Below, one piece after another: positions 46,930 to 57,886 of a stretch of 64,000 nucleotides of DNA. Each line of letters starts with the position of its first letter. The first letter of the stretch is position 1. Made by a program: the position numbers and the translations under genes. Location of the stretch: assembly GCA_021234155.1 (NCBI GenBank), contig JAJEKV010000040.1, positions 7,811,161 to 7,875,160 of the forward strand, in the 5' to 3' direction. The notes beneath the pieces were generated by a model that saw nothing but the letters and a program-made list of their open reading frames with translations, made no database searches and was not told the origin of the DNA. Source of the stretch: Isoetes taiwanensis (taxonomy: Eukaryota; Streptophyta; Lycopodiopsida; Isoetales; Isoetaceae).

Positions 46930-48577
46930 TCTATTTTAGGGTGTTTGCATGTTTGGACGGTCCTTGCTGCCTCTTATTCAAGGCATTTAGAGTTTTGTCA
47001 CAACGCAGGGCATATGGAAGCAAAAAACAGCGAGATCTTCTGTGCATCATGAAGTAAATCCTTGAGATTTCTAACACCGTTTGCAAATAGAACGCAGACT
47101 TGGTTGATGCAGATATTTCTTTTCTGTTTTTTTTATCAAACAGTGAACATAGAGATATAAGAAATATAAGATTAAATTTGTAGAAATATAAGATTGAGTT
47201 GGGCGGAAAATAAATGGCAGATTGGTTGGATAGAGACAAGGAGCCACAGAGTGCTTTGTGCACATGCTTGTTTTAGAAGATGCGTTGCTTTTGTGTTGAT
47301 ATATTTCATGTTTCTAAAGACCAAAATATCAGCACCTATTTGTGCTAGTTGGCTGCTTGTAATATTATGCAGCATTTAAATGGAAACTGCTTTTGCTCAC
47401 ATATTTCTGAATCTATGTATTTTATATTCTTGAATGACTTGTATTTCATTTGCTTCCAATGGTTAATGATAAAAACAAGAAAAAAATCACTTACACAAAC
47501 AAATGATTCACTTAGATAACAGAATAGAATACAAGCAAAATAGTGCTAGATTTTTGTTATAATATGTAATGCCTTAAAAAAACAACACCTTGTTTTCGTG
47601 TTTTTTTATTTAAAAGTATGCCACGTGGCAGCATTTTATTAGTCAACAAAGCATATTAGAAACTCACCTTGATTTTTCTACATGTTATAATAGAGTTTTC
47701 CACATGTACTTAGAAGACACTACGTGTCGATATCTAATTAATTAAAATAATGTTTTTATTTAAAAAGTAGGACACGTGTCAATATTTCATTAGTTACAAG
47801 GCACATTGGAAACAACACCTTATGCTTTTTACATGTTTTTATTTTAAAAAATCAATACTTAATAGCATAAAAAACAATAGCAAGATTTCAATAACACATG
47901 TGGTACTTTTTAAATAATATGTGACTATTTTTAAAAACAATCTTATTTTCACGTTGTAATTTAGCTTTTCACGTGTGGTAATATCGAGACCTATGCATGT
48001 AATTCTGAAGATAAACAACGCATGGTTCCATTAAAGACAACAGCGAAGGAAAAAAAAAATACACGTTGACAAAAGTTCACAAAAACTATGTCAATTTTTT
48101 CTACGCGTGGATTTTTTTGCCAAAAGACCACCGTGGGAAATTTTTGCCAAAAAACCACTGTCTCTTTGTGCAAATCCGGATAAACGGGCCACGTGGACTT
48201 TTGGGGCCATTTTGGTGTTGTTTTTGGCATAAAACAACACTTCCGTACAACTAAAAAACAACTGTGGACTAAAAATTGGGGTCAGTGTGCTTCTTTCATA
48301 TGCTTAAGGTTAATGGCTAGGCACTGAGCCACCTGATGTTGGATGTTAATCTTATCAGTTTAGGATCAATTTCTTCATTTCCGTATACTTTCTGATCCTA
48401 AACCTTGCCAACCTCTCCTTTGGTTAGATATCTTCACACTATGTTCTATTTTCTTACCCAGCTTTCCAAATCTTTGCAATGACATTTCATGGATAATTTG
48501 ACCTTTTACTCATATACACAGTCTTTTTTGTCTCAATAGATTAGTCTGACGTATGTCACCAAACCACATTACAAGCA
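46930..48577. other. AT-rich spacer with a diverged direct repeat
   Basis: Segments near 47595-47690 and 47750-47830 are similar (TTTTTATTTAAAA, then a (C/G)ACACGTG or CCACGTGG core, ATTAGT, AAGGCA/AAGCA, TTAGAAAC/TTGGAAAC). Several CACGTG cores occur. No gene recognised. Confidence 0.5.
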
Positions 48578-48651
48578 ATAATCTTGCATATGAAATCATG
48601 CTTGATGCCACCAAACATATGCATCAAGCATGATTTCATATGCAAGATTAT
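48578..48651. repeat. Perfect 31-bp inverted repeat with 12-base loop
   Basis: Bases 48578-48608 are the exact reverse complement of 48621-48651, with loop CACCAAACATAT. No mismatch exists in the arms. A related single arm recurs near 48681 (AATAATCTTGCATATG). The structure could be a foldback transposon remnant or a small-RNA hairpin. Confidence 0.9.
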
Positions 48652-48699
48652 AGGCAATTGATCACCTACACAAACTTATAGGCAATAATCTTGCATATG

Positions 48700-48835
48700 C
48701 ACTCGTGCTTGCATTATTATGCGTGCTACTCATGTGGGCTTTTGTTTATCTAGTCAGGAGCATATGCCATCATGCTAGCATTATTATGCTTGCTACTCAT
48801 GGATGGGCTTTATTTATCTAGTCAGGAGCATAATA
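48700..48835. repeat. Tandem duplication of about 66 bases
   Basis: GCATTATTATGCGTGCTACTC and GCATTATTATGCTTGCTACTC each lead to a GGGCTT(T) segment and TTTATCTAGTCAGGAGCATA. The second copy ends just before the CYP97-like exon. Confidence 0.85.
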
Positions 48836-48901
48836 TACTAAAATGGATTTTGATATTGCTTTTATTTGCGCTGACTGTAACAAAACAGTTTGCTTCAACA
48901 G

Positions 48902-49652
48902 GTGGATACAGAGGAGCACCAAATGGTTATACATTACCTAGAGGAACTGACATTTTTATTTCTGTAAGCAATACTTTCCCACGCTATAATGTTTGGTACT
49001 ATAAAATGAAATCACAATTCACGTTCTGAAGAAGAATTCTGCATGGACTATTTACCCTGGAGTGTGTCTGCTTATGCCAGCATAATTGATGTAGTCTAGT
49101 GTTTTCATCGTGTTATACAATTGCTTTATAAACGTTTTTTGATTTCGAATCCAAAGAAATGAAGAGTAATGATTGAAAGATTCTAGGTAGTCACGTTCTT
49201 GTTTATGCTTTACAGGTCTACAATCTCCATAGGTCACCTCACTTTTGGGAAGAGCCTCATGTATTTATTCCAGAACGCTTTCTTAAGGAAGGACCACGGT
49301 TAGAAATTGATGGCTGGGCTGGATTTCAACCCACGAAGTTAGAAGGAATGCTCTACCCCAATGAGGTGGGCTCTTCTCCGTATGTTTCATCTTTCATTCC
49401 ACTCATTCGTTCATCATCTTATTTCAGGTAATATGTGGTTTTGCCTTTCTTCCATTTGGGGGTGGCCCTCAAAAATGTGTAGGTGATCAATTTGCACTTA
49501 TGGAAGCAACCATAGGCCTGGCTAGACTTAGGAGAATTTGACATCGGTTGAAAGGTGCACCCAACGATGTAAAGCTTGTTACCGGCGCGACATTACATAC
49601 AAAGGAAGGGCTATGGTGCAAATTGTCAAGGAGGAAAATAAAAAATAAATGA
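48902..49652 (+). pseudogene. CYP97B-like cytochrome P450, three 3' exons
   Basis: CYP97 enzymes are plastid P450s; CYP97A and C hydroxylate carotenoid rings. Exon 48902-48963 (acceptor TTCAACAG, donor GTAAGC) encodes GYRGAPNGYTLPRGTDIFIS. Exon 49216-49365 encodes VYNLHRSPHFWEEPHVFIPE, then RFLKEGPRLEIDGWAGFQ and LYPNE. Exon 49428-49652 encodes [20 protein letters not shown] and [12 protein letters not shown]. The PERF motif and the heme-binding FxxGxxxCxG segment are present, with Gln in place of the Arg usual before K-C. All three exons are phase 0 to each other. An in-frame TGA at 49539-49541 lies in [12 protein letters not shown], where one extra base and one missing base locally swap the frame. 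The C-terminus [19 protein letters not shown] follows to a TGA at 49650. Exons 5' of the first (I-helix, ExxR) are not in view. A dead fragment is most likely. Confidence 0.85.
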
Positions 49653-49878
49653 ATGCACTTTATGAGATTCGTCTTTTCTTGAGCATCTTACAAACCCCAA
49701 AGAGCATCCATCAAATAAAGAGAATTGTGACATTCAATGCTGCAATAGAATAGGCTTGGCAAATAAGGGTCTCTATGCCGTCTATCCCGGATTTTGCTTT
49801 AGTTAATTTTTATTTTTTTAATGTGTAGTTATTGCAAGCAGAGCCCAGTCATTAAACATGAATATCTTAGAGGGTATA
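49653..49878. other. 3' flank of the P450 fragment
   Basis: AT-rich sequence without recognisable features; possibly the former 3' untranslated region. Confidence 0.4.
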
Positions 49879-50103
49879 CTGGAGAACTTATATCGCATTG
49901 GAAAGCTGATAAACGAGGAAAGATTTACGTATAAGATAACCTACGCCAGCTGAAGGTTTCTGGAAGAAACCTGGCGGTGCGCCACGAGTGGCTGGAGAAC
50001 TTATATCGCATCGGAAGCTAATAAATGAGGGAAGATTTACGTATAAGGTAATCTATGCCACCTGAAGATTTCTAAAAGAAACCTGGCGGTGCGCCACGAG
50101 TGG
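49879..50103. repeat. 113-base tandem duplication
   Basis: CTGGAGAACTTATATCGCAT opens both copies (49879 and 49992). Each continues through AGATTTACGTATAAG, GCCA(G/C)CTGAAG, AGAAACCTGGCGGTGCGCCA and CGAGTGG. Confidence 0.93.
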
Positions 50104-50167
50104 TGGCAGCTGCGAGTGGCGGCGCCGCCAGGTTTCTTCCAGAAGCCTTCTGGTGGCATAGGTTACC
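50047..50167. repeat. Inverted repeat of about 43 bases, loop about 35
   Basis: 50047-50089 and 50125-50167 are near-perfect reverse complements (GGTAATCTATGCCACC with GGTGGCATAGGTTACC; AGAAACCTGGCGG with CCGCCAGGTTTCTT). The right arm matches a third copy of part of the 113-base unit in opposite orientation. Confidence 0.88.
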
Positions 50168-50751
50168 ATATGCGGCCTTCTGCACCCATCAATTCCCTCA
50201 AACCCATGTTTGATCTTGCAAATTCGTCGCTGTAGAGATGAAGGATGCATCAGAGACCACAAGGATGAAGAATGCATCAGAGTTTTCGGCAAAGCTATGA
50301 CCATTGTATCAAAACATACTCTGTATTGTTATGGCAGTTCTTCTCAGCAGAGTTTTTGGACTTTCTCAGCAGAGTTCCCAGCCTGATGCCTAATCTTGTC
50401 TAATCCATGTGACGGAGACCCCTCATCTTGGCTAATCCAGGCGACGGAGGCACTTGATGCCGTCCCTGATGTAAAAATTATGGGCAGAGGAAGAACTATG
50501 GCCCTAATATAGCCCCTGATGCAGAACAGAGGATATCTATGCAACTACATCAGCCTTTCCCAGATCATTTGAAGATCTTGATATAGTCCTTGATGCCACC
50601 CCTGATGAGGAATAGAGGAATGGGGCAGCCGCAAAGAAAATTTATTGGTGGCGCCGCCACAGCTCCGCCAGAAAAAGAGACCCAAAATTACCTGAAAATA
50701 AAAAAGGCTATAATCTAAAGGAATCGGTGGGTGCTGAAGATTATGATCGGG
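50168..50751 (-). other. Repeat-like sequence of unknown class
   Basis: Minus frames (50053-50304, 50344-50544, 50545-50787) show recurring phrases: CATCAGAGA/CATCAGAGT, CCCTGATG, and GGCGACGGAGG. GGTGGCGCCGCCAC near 50646 echoes GGCGGCGCCGCCA near 50120. The segment has the look of an eroded interspersed element, but no domain is recognised. Confidence 0.35.
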
Positions 50752-50925
50752 AAAATTCCTTTTTTTCTCTTTAATCTTAATGACCAAGTTTGAAAGATTT
50801 CGTCATTTAAGAAACTGTTGCAGAAGATTATACTTCTAATTTGTGTGCTTGTGGATGCAGTATGTCTTAGATGCATGTCGCAAAGGTGATAAACTCAAAT
50901 TTGCAAATCATGGCCAATATTCTTC
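50752..50925. repeat. Dispersed repeat, copy 2
   Basis: Direct-orientation homologue of 3136-3306; markers are given there. Confidence 0.75.
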
Positions 50926-51469
50926 TCCTTCAGGACCATTGGTATAAATGACCTGGTAGCCTACTCTCAATCCATGCTTTTCCGCATTACCTCCTGGCTC
51001 GATGGACTGTCACATGTCTAACTTTGCAATCTTATCTAACTGAGCAACTTCAACCCCAAATTGCCATACTCACAATAATCACCAAAAAGCCACGCTCATT
51101 TTTGATAATAGTGAGACCTACTGGTTTCTCAACTTCCACATCAAAAGTCCTACGTCGTTCTGGCTTAACCTTTCCCTCTCTGGCCCCTTCGTCTTTAGCT
51201 CTAATCTATACAACAAAATTTAATAAACGAAAAAGGAACGCAGTAGCAATTTGTTGCATGACATGACAACATTTACAGTGCTGAAAAACAAGGCAATAGC
51301 AACTTTTTTTTTGCCACCAACCTTTAAGGATGGGAGTCTCTAGAATGAAGTGAAGCCTGCATTACCGGATTGAATGCCACATTTTTTGTTTATTGATGAG
51401 CCCTGCTCTACAAACACTGTTGTCCTCTGAGAATAGGCTGTTTAGTAAATTATGGTGTTGGCGCAATTA
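50926..51469. other. Spacer, nothing recognised
   Basis: Short frames only. Confidence 0.4.
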
Positions 51470-51488
51470 GAAGTATATGCAATATACA

Positions 51489-51771
51489 TAGATGTGGTTC
51501 ATAGAGCATTCAAGGTATATTCGTAGCTTGAGGAAAATTCATATTTGTCTCCTGTAGTATTCCTCTAGCTGGGAAGATGTTGATTCTGTCCTGTAGTACT
51601 AGTTAGTTGGAAGAAGAGGTTGAGAAAAATTATGAGTACCAAGCTTCAAATATTATATTTGATCCACATGGGATCCTCTGTACTTCAAGGTTATTTGATC
51701 CTTGCGGGATCTTTCTGATGTAATTCTTTCTATCTGAATATAAATTTATCTTACCTTCAAAAAAAAAAAAG
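51489..51771 (+). mobile_element. Short non-LTR retroposon with 19-bp target duplication
   Basis: The segment is bordered by a perfect 19-base direct repeat, GAAGTATATGCAATATACA, at 51470-51488 and 51772-51790, and ends in a run of about 12 A's (51759-51770). It is 283 bases and non-coding. Insertion by LINE machinery is the clear reading. The start (TAGATGTGGTTCATAGAGC) could hold a degenerate pol III A box, which would make it a SINE, but I see no clear B box; a retroposed transcript end is the alternative. The intact target duplication suggests a fairly recent insertion. Confidence 0.85.
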
Positions 51772-51790
51772 GAAGTATATGCAATATACA

Positions 51791-51975
51791 CTTTACTACT
51801 TCTACTTCTATCACTTGAAGGTGAAAAACATCATCTTGAACAATTATTACAGCAGCTTTATCAAGCAACCTGAACTCATCTATATGAATTTCACCAGTGT
51901 GCTTTGATGCCATGAAGGTTGGTTTGTAAAATACATCTACAGATTTCTTAGGCTTTACCAGGTAAAAGCTTGTCA
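51791..51975 (-). other. Candidate exon, possibly ASH/MSP-like
   Basis: The minus frame reads TSFYLVKPKKSVDVFYKPTF and MASKHTGEIHIDEF, then AAVIIVQDDVFHLQVIEVEV. The pattern of basic-loop then a beta-strand-rich stretch (xPKxSVDVxYKPxxxxxHTGEIxI) resembles immunoglobulin-like ASH/MSP modules found in flagellar proteins, which ferns with motile sperm do carry. This resemblance is by eye only. The retroposon at 51489-51771 lies immediately downstream on this strand. Confidence 0.3.
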
Positions 51976-52252
51976 CATTTTCAACGAAACAAATAACTTA
52001 AACCATGAACAGAAAATGTTCATCTATCTTATAGAATATAGAAATATAGAGATCTAGCTTGCATAACCATATATAACAGTAAATTTGAGAATCATGTTCA
52101 GAACAAGAAAATAATGCAAGGGACACTTTAAGGGTCTTGTTTTCAGTGTCTCTAAGTGTCAAGCTGCAGAGACCACAGAAACGTCACATAGATGATGGTA
52201 TCTAAACCGAAAATATATTTCAAATGTGCATGTAAGATGGATCCATGACATT

Positions 52253-52396
52253 TCACATTATGCTATGGCGTCCCTTATAACAAATGTAGAATAGCTTCCC
52301 TACAGCTTTAGAGTATCCCGGAGGCAATGGATAGCAAAAATCAGCTAAAGCATGCACATAATCATTGCTAAACTCTATATCCCAATCTATGATTTC
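52253..52396 (-). other. Candidate terminal exon, unrecognised
   Basis: After an AG acceptor (ATATTGCAG), 47 codons read EIIDWDIEFSNDYVHALADF, CYPLPPGYSKAVGKLFYICY, KGRHSIM and then TGA. Composition is strongly protein-like. I do not recognise the family. It is not in phase with the NOMO-like exons upstream on the same strand, so it probably belongs to a different gene. Confidence 0.4.
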
Positions 52397-53166
52397 CTGC
52401 AATATTCAGTTCAAAGTTACATGTCTGTTATCTATGTTTGTACCTGAGACTACTGTTAACATAATATATTTCAAATATGATTTAGCAATATTTCAACTAT
52501 GACTGACTATTGTTTGATGAGTTTTAATATATTGATAAAGTAGTGCATTTGTATGCATATCAAAGTTTGATGAGTTTATGAGGTATAAAGATAAAGACCT
52601 AGAGCAGTTAAGATGGCAGGCAGTATTCATCATTCAATTTTCGCTAGTAGAATATTGTGCTTATGGATGCATAACTGTCCATAATATTTGTTGATGTTGA
52701 TCCATAAAATAGCCATAGGATAATCATACATTTTGAGCAAATATATCCTAGGCATAAAGTCTATTCATTTCATTACAAACAAACCTCCTTACTTCTGAAG
52801 AAAGGTAAAACCATTAAGCTACACATCAGCTTCCAAAAGTTTCCTTCTTTATCAAGGATGAAAAATTACAATGTGGTCAACAACTAGATGCCCAAGGTAA
52901 AAGTACACATAAATGCATGATATAGCAAGTCGCCTTTATAAATTTATTAGTTCACAAATAGTTGGACCTTCTATTGGATTCTAAAAGCTGCAAATGCCTC
53001 TACTTACAGCTTTGATCTGCATGAATATTCGAGCTCTTGTAGATACCAAATGACTTTAAGCTTTCTTACATATTAACACTTATATGCATCTGGAACTTCA
53101 TAGAGACGCATCCTATCAAACGTTTAGAACTGGTCTAGGCTATAAATTCAGAATCTTCATGGTCAC
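52397..53166. other. Spacer or intron
   Basis: AT-rich, no exon supported. It would be intronic if the NOMO-like gene continued to lower coordinates. Confidence 0.4.
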
Positions 53167-53966
53167 CTATTGGTAGGTTGGAGAACGCAAAAGTGCCCCC
53201 CACAACTTTTGTTACATGAATGGGGTCACCAAATCCAGCTGTATGCACTGGCGTTAATATGACCTTCACTCCTGCAGGACCTTCTCCAATAGTTGCACAG
53301 CTATCTCCTCCAGCTGCACCTACTACCTTTCCAGACAAAGTGAACCTGCAAGGTAAAGGGGCATGGAAGTTGCTATCAGCAGGAAACTGTAGTTCAAAAA
53401 TAAGCATGGCATAATGCCTATATGTCAAACCCTCTGTAATGGAAGTTAATATCTTCATTCCCGTTGCAGCCAGTGCTATCAACAATCACATGAACCTGCA
53501 TCAAACAAGCATCATGGTGAAGATGGCTCAGGCTTGCCAGAAGTAGAAGGCATCCTCAAATTACTCCTACCTGTCTTAGAAACTACTTTATAATAATACG
53601 TTGTAAAGAGATTGGACTATAGAACTTATTGCCAATGTTATAGATACTGAAATAATTCCAGAGAGGCTTACAGACAAGTTTTATGATGTTAAAACACTGC
53701 AGAAATACATGCCAACACATGGAGATCTGTTTAGGTGCTTCTAAATGTAAGCCGACCAAGTAACCAACAAAGCGGATAACAAGCGGAGATAAATGCACTT
53801 GTTACTTGTTTGTTTGATTGATACTGCCAGAGATGCATCAACATACAAGATATGTTTGAGAACAAGGCCATTCTCTCTAGAGTGGGACTTAATGATATCA
53901 GGTACATACCTGTTCAGGATCAAAAGACCAGCCTGTAGGCCCATCAATCTTCAGCAAAAAAGATCC
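53167..53966 (-). CDS. NOMO-like protein (carbohydrate-binding-fold, ER), three internal exons
   Basis: NOMO (nodal modulator) homologues are ER membrane proteins built from beta-sandwich modules and are conserved in plants. Three minus-strand exons join in frame. 53910-53966 (acceptor GATTTAG, donor GTATGT) encodes GSFLLKIDGPTGWSFDPEQ. 53431-53495 (acceptor GATGCAG) encodes VHVIVDSTGCNGNEDINFHY then R and the first two bases of G. 53167-53345 encodes FTLSGKVVGAAGGDSC, EGPAGVKVILTP, and GTFAFSNLPIG. This follows the plant NOMO order: the KGSF-KINGPEGW block, the CNNxxDINF block, then FTLSGKVxGAxGGxSC. Phases (0, 0, 2) agree and no stop interrupts, unlike most coding sequence here. The last donor at 53166/53167 (CCAATAG, then GTGACC) is a prediction. 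Other NOMO exons are not seen within the window, so this is either a partial gene with long introns or a fragment. Confidence 0.75.
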
Positions 53967-54341
53967 CTAAATCACATATGAGTCAGAGAGAATTTTATTG
54001 CCGAGCTAAGAAACTTTATCAATTCAAAATTTCTGTAATCAGCTATAATTGCGTCAACGTATGACCAAGTTAATTGTTGGCATTCATATGCTTCTAGCCA
54101 GAAAAAGATTATATTGAAGCCTGGTTAGACCAAATGAGAAATGAGTATTTCAATACAATCACGGTCGGCATTCAACAACATGAGATTTTCTAAGGGCCAT
54201 TATCTATTTCACATTAGGTGCCATGCAAATAACAGAACACCCTAACATTCCCGTGCAAACTTTTTGTGAATGAGAACTTTTGCAAACAAACTGTTTGCAT
54301 TCCATATATGTTACATAAACATTGTGTACAAGATTTACAGC
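53967..54341. other. Spacer
   Basis: AT-rich. The minus strand is the presumed intron upstream of the NOMO-like exons and includes the possible 3' untranslated region of the exon at 54342. Confidence 0.4.
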
Positions 54342-54414
54342 TCATTCTTCCTTAGGGATCAAAGGGTCGGCCAACCATTTCGCAAGCTCATCGACGGAAA
54401 TGGACACTGGTTGC
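54342..54414 (-). other. Candidate terminal exon, unrecognised
   Basis: Acceptor ATATTGCAG is followed by one base and 23 codons, QPVSISVDELAKWLADPLIP then KEE, and TGA. The composition and the acidic tail are typical of a protein C-terminus. The upstream exons on the minus strand were not found. No family assigned. Confidence 0.4.
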
Positions 54415-55189
54415 CTGCAATATGATATGCAAATTCATCCACTAAGTACCTCATGAGATACACTCGATGATAATAAAACTGCAACCTCCAAACAAGCTTC
54501 CTCCAATGCCAGTCTCAATTCAAGTTCTAACCACTCGTATCAGATAAGATTGAGCATCAAAAAGGATTTTATTGAACAAGTCATAAATCTTTTCATATGG
54601 GAAATACAAAAGTTTCAATTTCGATGTTCTGTGCCTATGGTCTTGACGAAGAAATGGAAGGGAAAACGGTGGAATTTGGGAATGGTACAACAAGGATTGC
54701 TTTAAATTTGGAATCAGACCTGCACATTCTAAAATACTTGTAATGGGCTTTGAACACATGGTTCACAAAAGCTGAAGATCGGCACCCTATTTCTGTTATC
54801 ACAGTAGCTCAAAGCTCATGCTAAAAAGCTCATGTTTGAAAGCTTAGTAGCTCAACGCTCATGCTCACATTTACAAAGCAACAACTAAATGGACACAACT
54901 GGAACTTAAAAGCTTGACTGTACTGACTGGATTCTCTGGCCTACACTTGATCTGCCTCAATAGGAAGAATTAGATGCCAGAGATGATGGGCATATGAAAT
55001 CTCTACATGTAATGAATGAACTTTTCAATGCCATTTGCACTAAATCTTATGGCAAACCCAATACAACTTTCACTCAAGAGTGTGTTGATTCCAACAGTAC
55101 AAGATTTCTCTAAGCTGGAATTGGCAGAATCAGCAGCGGCAGCTGAGGCAGTAAATACAGCTCTATTCTGTTCTGCATCCTTGTTACAG
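54415..55189. other. Spacer
   Basis: The minus frame 54520-54759 is open but unrecognised. No repeat seen. Confidence 0.4.
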
Positions 55190-55273
55190 CTGTAGCAGTG
55201 GGCCCTATAGCATTTGCAAGATTGGAAGATATCGCTGAAGCTACCAAAGGAAGCTATGAACCTCGGGTTGAAA
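55190..55273 (+). other. Candidate internal exon, unrecognised
   Basis: Acceptor TTGTTACAG and a consensus donor (GAAA, then GTAAGT) enclose 84 bases reading VAVGPIAFARLEDIAEATKG then SYEPRVE. The splice sites are good and the sequence looks like a conserved acidic helix. No family assigned; neighbouring exons were not identified. Confidence 0.35.
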
Positions 55274-57886
55274 GTAAGTTAGCATCAAATCAAACCTCCT
55301 TTGTGAGCAAATTGGTAAAATAATGTATATAAAAAAACGTTCTAGCAGAAAATGCTCTTCGTCAATGATTTAGGCTTTTTCAATGATCAAGACCTGGCCA
55401 TTAGATTTGGGAGAAAAACAACTAGACGCCACAGCTTAGGAAGAGTAATCAAGGCGAGACTTCCCTGGGTGTTCATCACCAGCACGACATGGATCATCCT
55501 GCCTTACCTCCTTCTCCTTCGAGCAAGGAGCACCGGTTAGCCGGTTTCCAAAGTGGCTGCCCAGCAACAGAAGCCACCGACAGTTTACATACAGCCAATC
55601 ATGGGTTTGGAGCAGTTTGTGGATATTCCGGGCATATATTAGCATATACTTGGAATATGCTACAAACCCACATGAATGAGGGTTTGCCCCCTTAGGGGCA
55701 ACAAAAAAAAAAGAGAATAAAAAAAACATAGATTCAAGATAATAAATAATTACGTTAATTTACTGGTTATATTGGTCAAAACGATCTATATTCCATCAAA
55801 ACCTTAGGCGAACTCGTATTTCATATTTCAAAATCATAGGCGCCTCCAATCATAAATGTTTTATAGCAAAACGAGAGGCGCCCAGAGGCCTCAACGCTCA
55901 ACATGCAGTCTGGCCCCATGAACGGATCCGACGACCGAGGTGGTCCAGGGTGAACCTTGTTTAGATATTCCTCTCTTTAAATTTACATTTCTGTTGATTT
56001 CATGAATGAAAGGCTTTGTTAACCTCTGCGCCTGAGTCACTTATGAGTAATCTAGTACTTAAAAACGGGTTTTCAACAACCATACCACCTGAAAATGGAT
56101 TTCCAGTGGCCATATCACCTGCCTTGCTACTCTCCGAAGACTTAAAACCAGAGATCTTATCCCTAATCATACCCTCAAGCACTTGATTCGTAATTAGTGG
56201 TGCAAATAGATCAATGAGTACCCCTTAAGTAAGGCTATCCTTGACCAACACCAAATTAGACCCAAAACCAAGGAAAATGTATCAAACAGAGCTAAAACCA
56301 GAAAAGGCACTAAAAAATAAGAATAGAGGTAAAAAAATCACCTTAAAAGACTAAAATCTGAAGCCACAACCAAGATACCTGAAACAAGCTCCTAATGGAA
56401 TATCTTGTAGCATTCATTGGAGCATTCACTAAGAGACTTCAAGATCTTTAAGATCTTGAACCTGGAAGTGCAACAAAGAAAACATAGTCAGAACAAGGCG
56501 CAAGAAATTTTTCCGAAGAAAAATATAGTTAGAACAAGGCGTCAAGGAAGAAACGCGCAATCAGAACAAGGCGCGACCAACCCTTTTAAATAATCCTTTA
56601 AGGACAGCTCCAAGTCGCAACCAGAAAGTCCTTTATACCTATGGCACCACCACATAATGGATACTCCGCTATAGCCAATAAGAATAGAATAGAATAGAGT
56701 TTTTCTCGTTCCACAAAGACCAATCGGTCTATGGGACCCAAAAGAGAGCATAGCAGACTTATTAATGCTTGGGTTAAAAAAAACCCTGCCCCGAAAGGTT
56801 TTTGAGGGAAAAATCGTGGCAGTAATAAGAATGCTGTCAAACTGTACAAATATACATATCAAGTAACACATATACAAATTAAGCGAGTGTCTGTGGACAT
56901 AGTTGGTCCTGCACATCCATGACCTCCTGAAGTTATGATCCCAGCATCGGAACTGAAGCCGTGCTCAGTATCACGCGTAACAACTGATCAGTCCTGACCA
57001 ACTCAGCATAGCGCGCCCGGATTTGATCATAAGCCAGATAGCTCTATAGGGTATGACATTCATCCTCAATGGCTCCTATTTGGCAGCGTCGATAGAGCAG
57101 GTCCTACCGTGGCTCTTTAGTCCATCTCTCAATCTCAATCCAGAGATGATGTGCACCCATGCGGACGGAGACAATGAGTTTTCGCCTTTTCATAGGCAGA
57201 TGGGCATGCAGGTAGCGTTGCGTGCTCCGTTCCAATGTGGAGTTTATGTGGCATTGGTAATATGATGTCTTGACCTGCTCAAGAGCGCCGGCATTCCAGA
57301 GTTTGCTGAGGAAACAAGCATCAAGGTACTACCTCAAGTTGTGGCGATCTGCCTCTGTTTGCACCTGTATGTACGTGTGTGTTTGCACATTCCATCTGGC
57401 GAACCACTAAGCTTGCTTTTCCTTCCAACAGGCCTTGAGGCATTGTGGTGTCATTGTCATAGTATAAGCTAGACTAGGGAGACGAGTATCGCCCATAGTG
57501 ACCACCTTCTGAAAATAGATGATGTGCCGATCGAGGGCCGCTTTCTGAAGGGGTAAGAAACATATCTCCTACAACAAGATCTGATATGGGACCATGGACT
57601 TCACCCTAGTTCCAGAGCCAAGAAGGCATTCGAGTGTTTGCATGCACCAAAAAGAAAGTTGAGCCATGCCAACACCACGTCGAAAAGCCCTTCCGAAGGT
57701 GATTACATGATTAAATCGTGGCGTGTTGGAGTTTTGTCGCGGAAACCCCTCCGTGTGGCTGTTTATAATTACATGTTTGACATTGTGCAGTATTGTTCCT
57801 TCATGGTCTACATATGCTATTTTTATATGAGAGAGGCAATTGCTAACAAACTTTTAACAAGTTTTTAACGCCGTTGTTAACTTACC
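55274..57886. other. Intergenic spacer, no gene recognised
   Basis: Short frames only. A small hairpin (TTGCCCCCTTAGGGGCAA) at about 55684-55701 precedes an A-rich tract. The minus frame 56000-56182 and plus frame 57053-57265 match nothing known. Confidence 0.4.
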
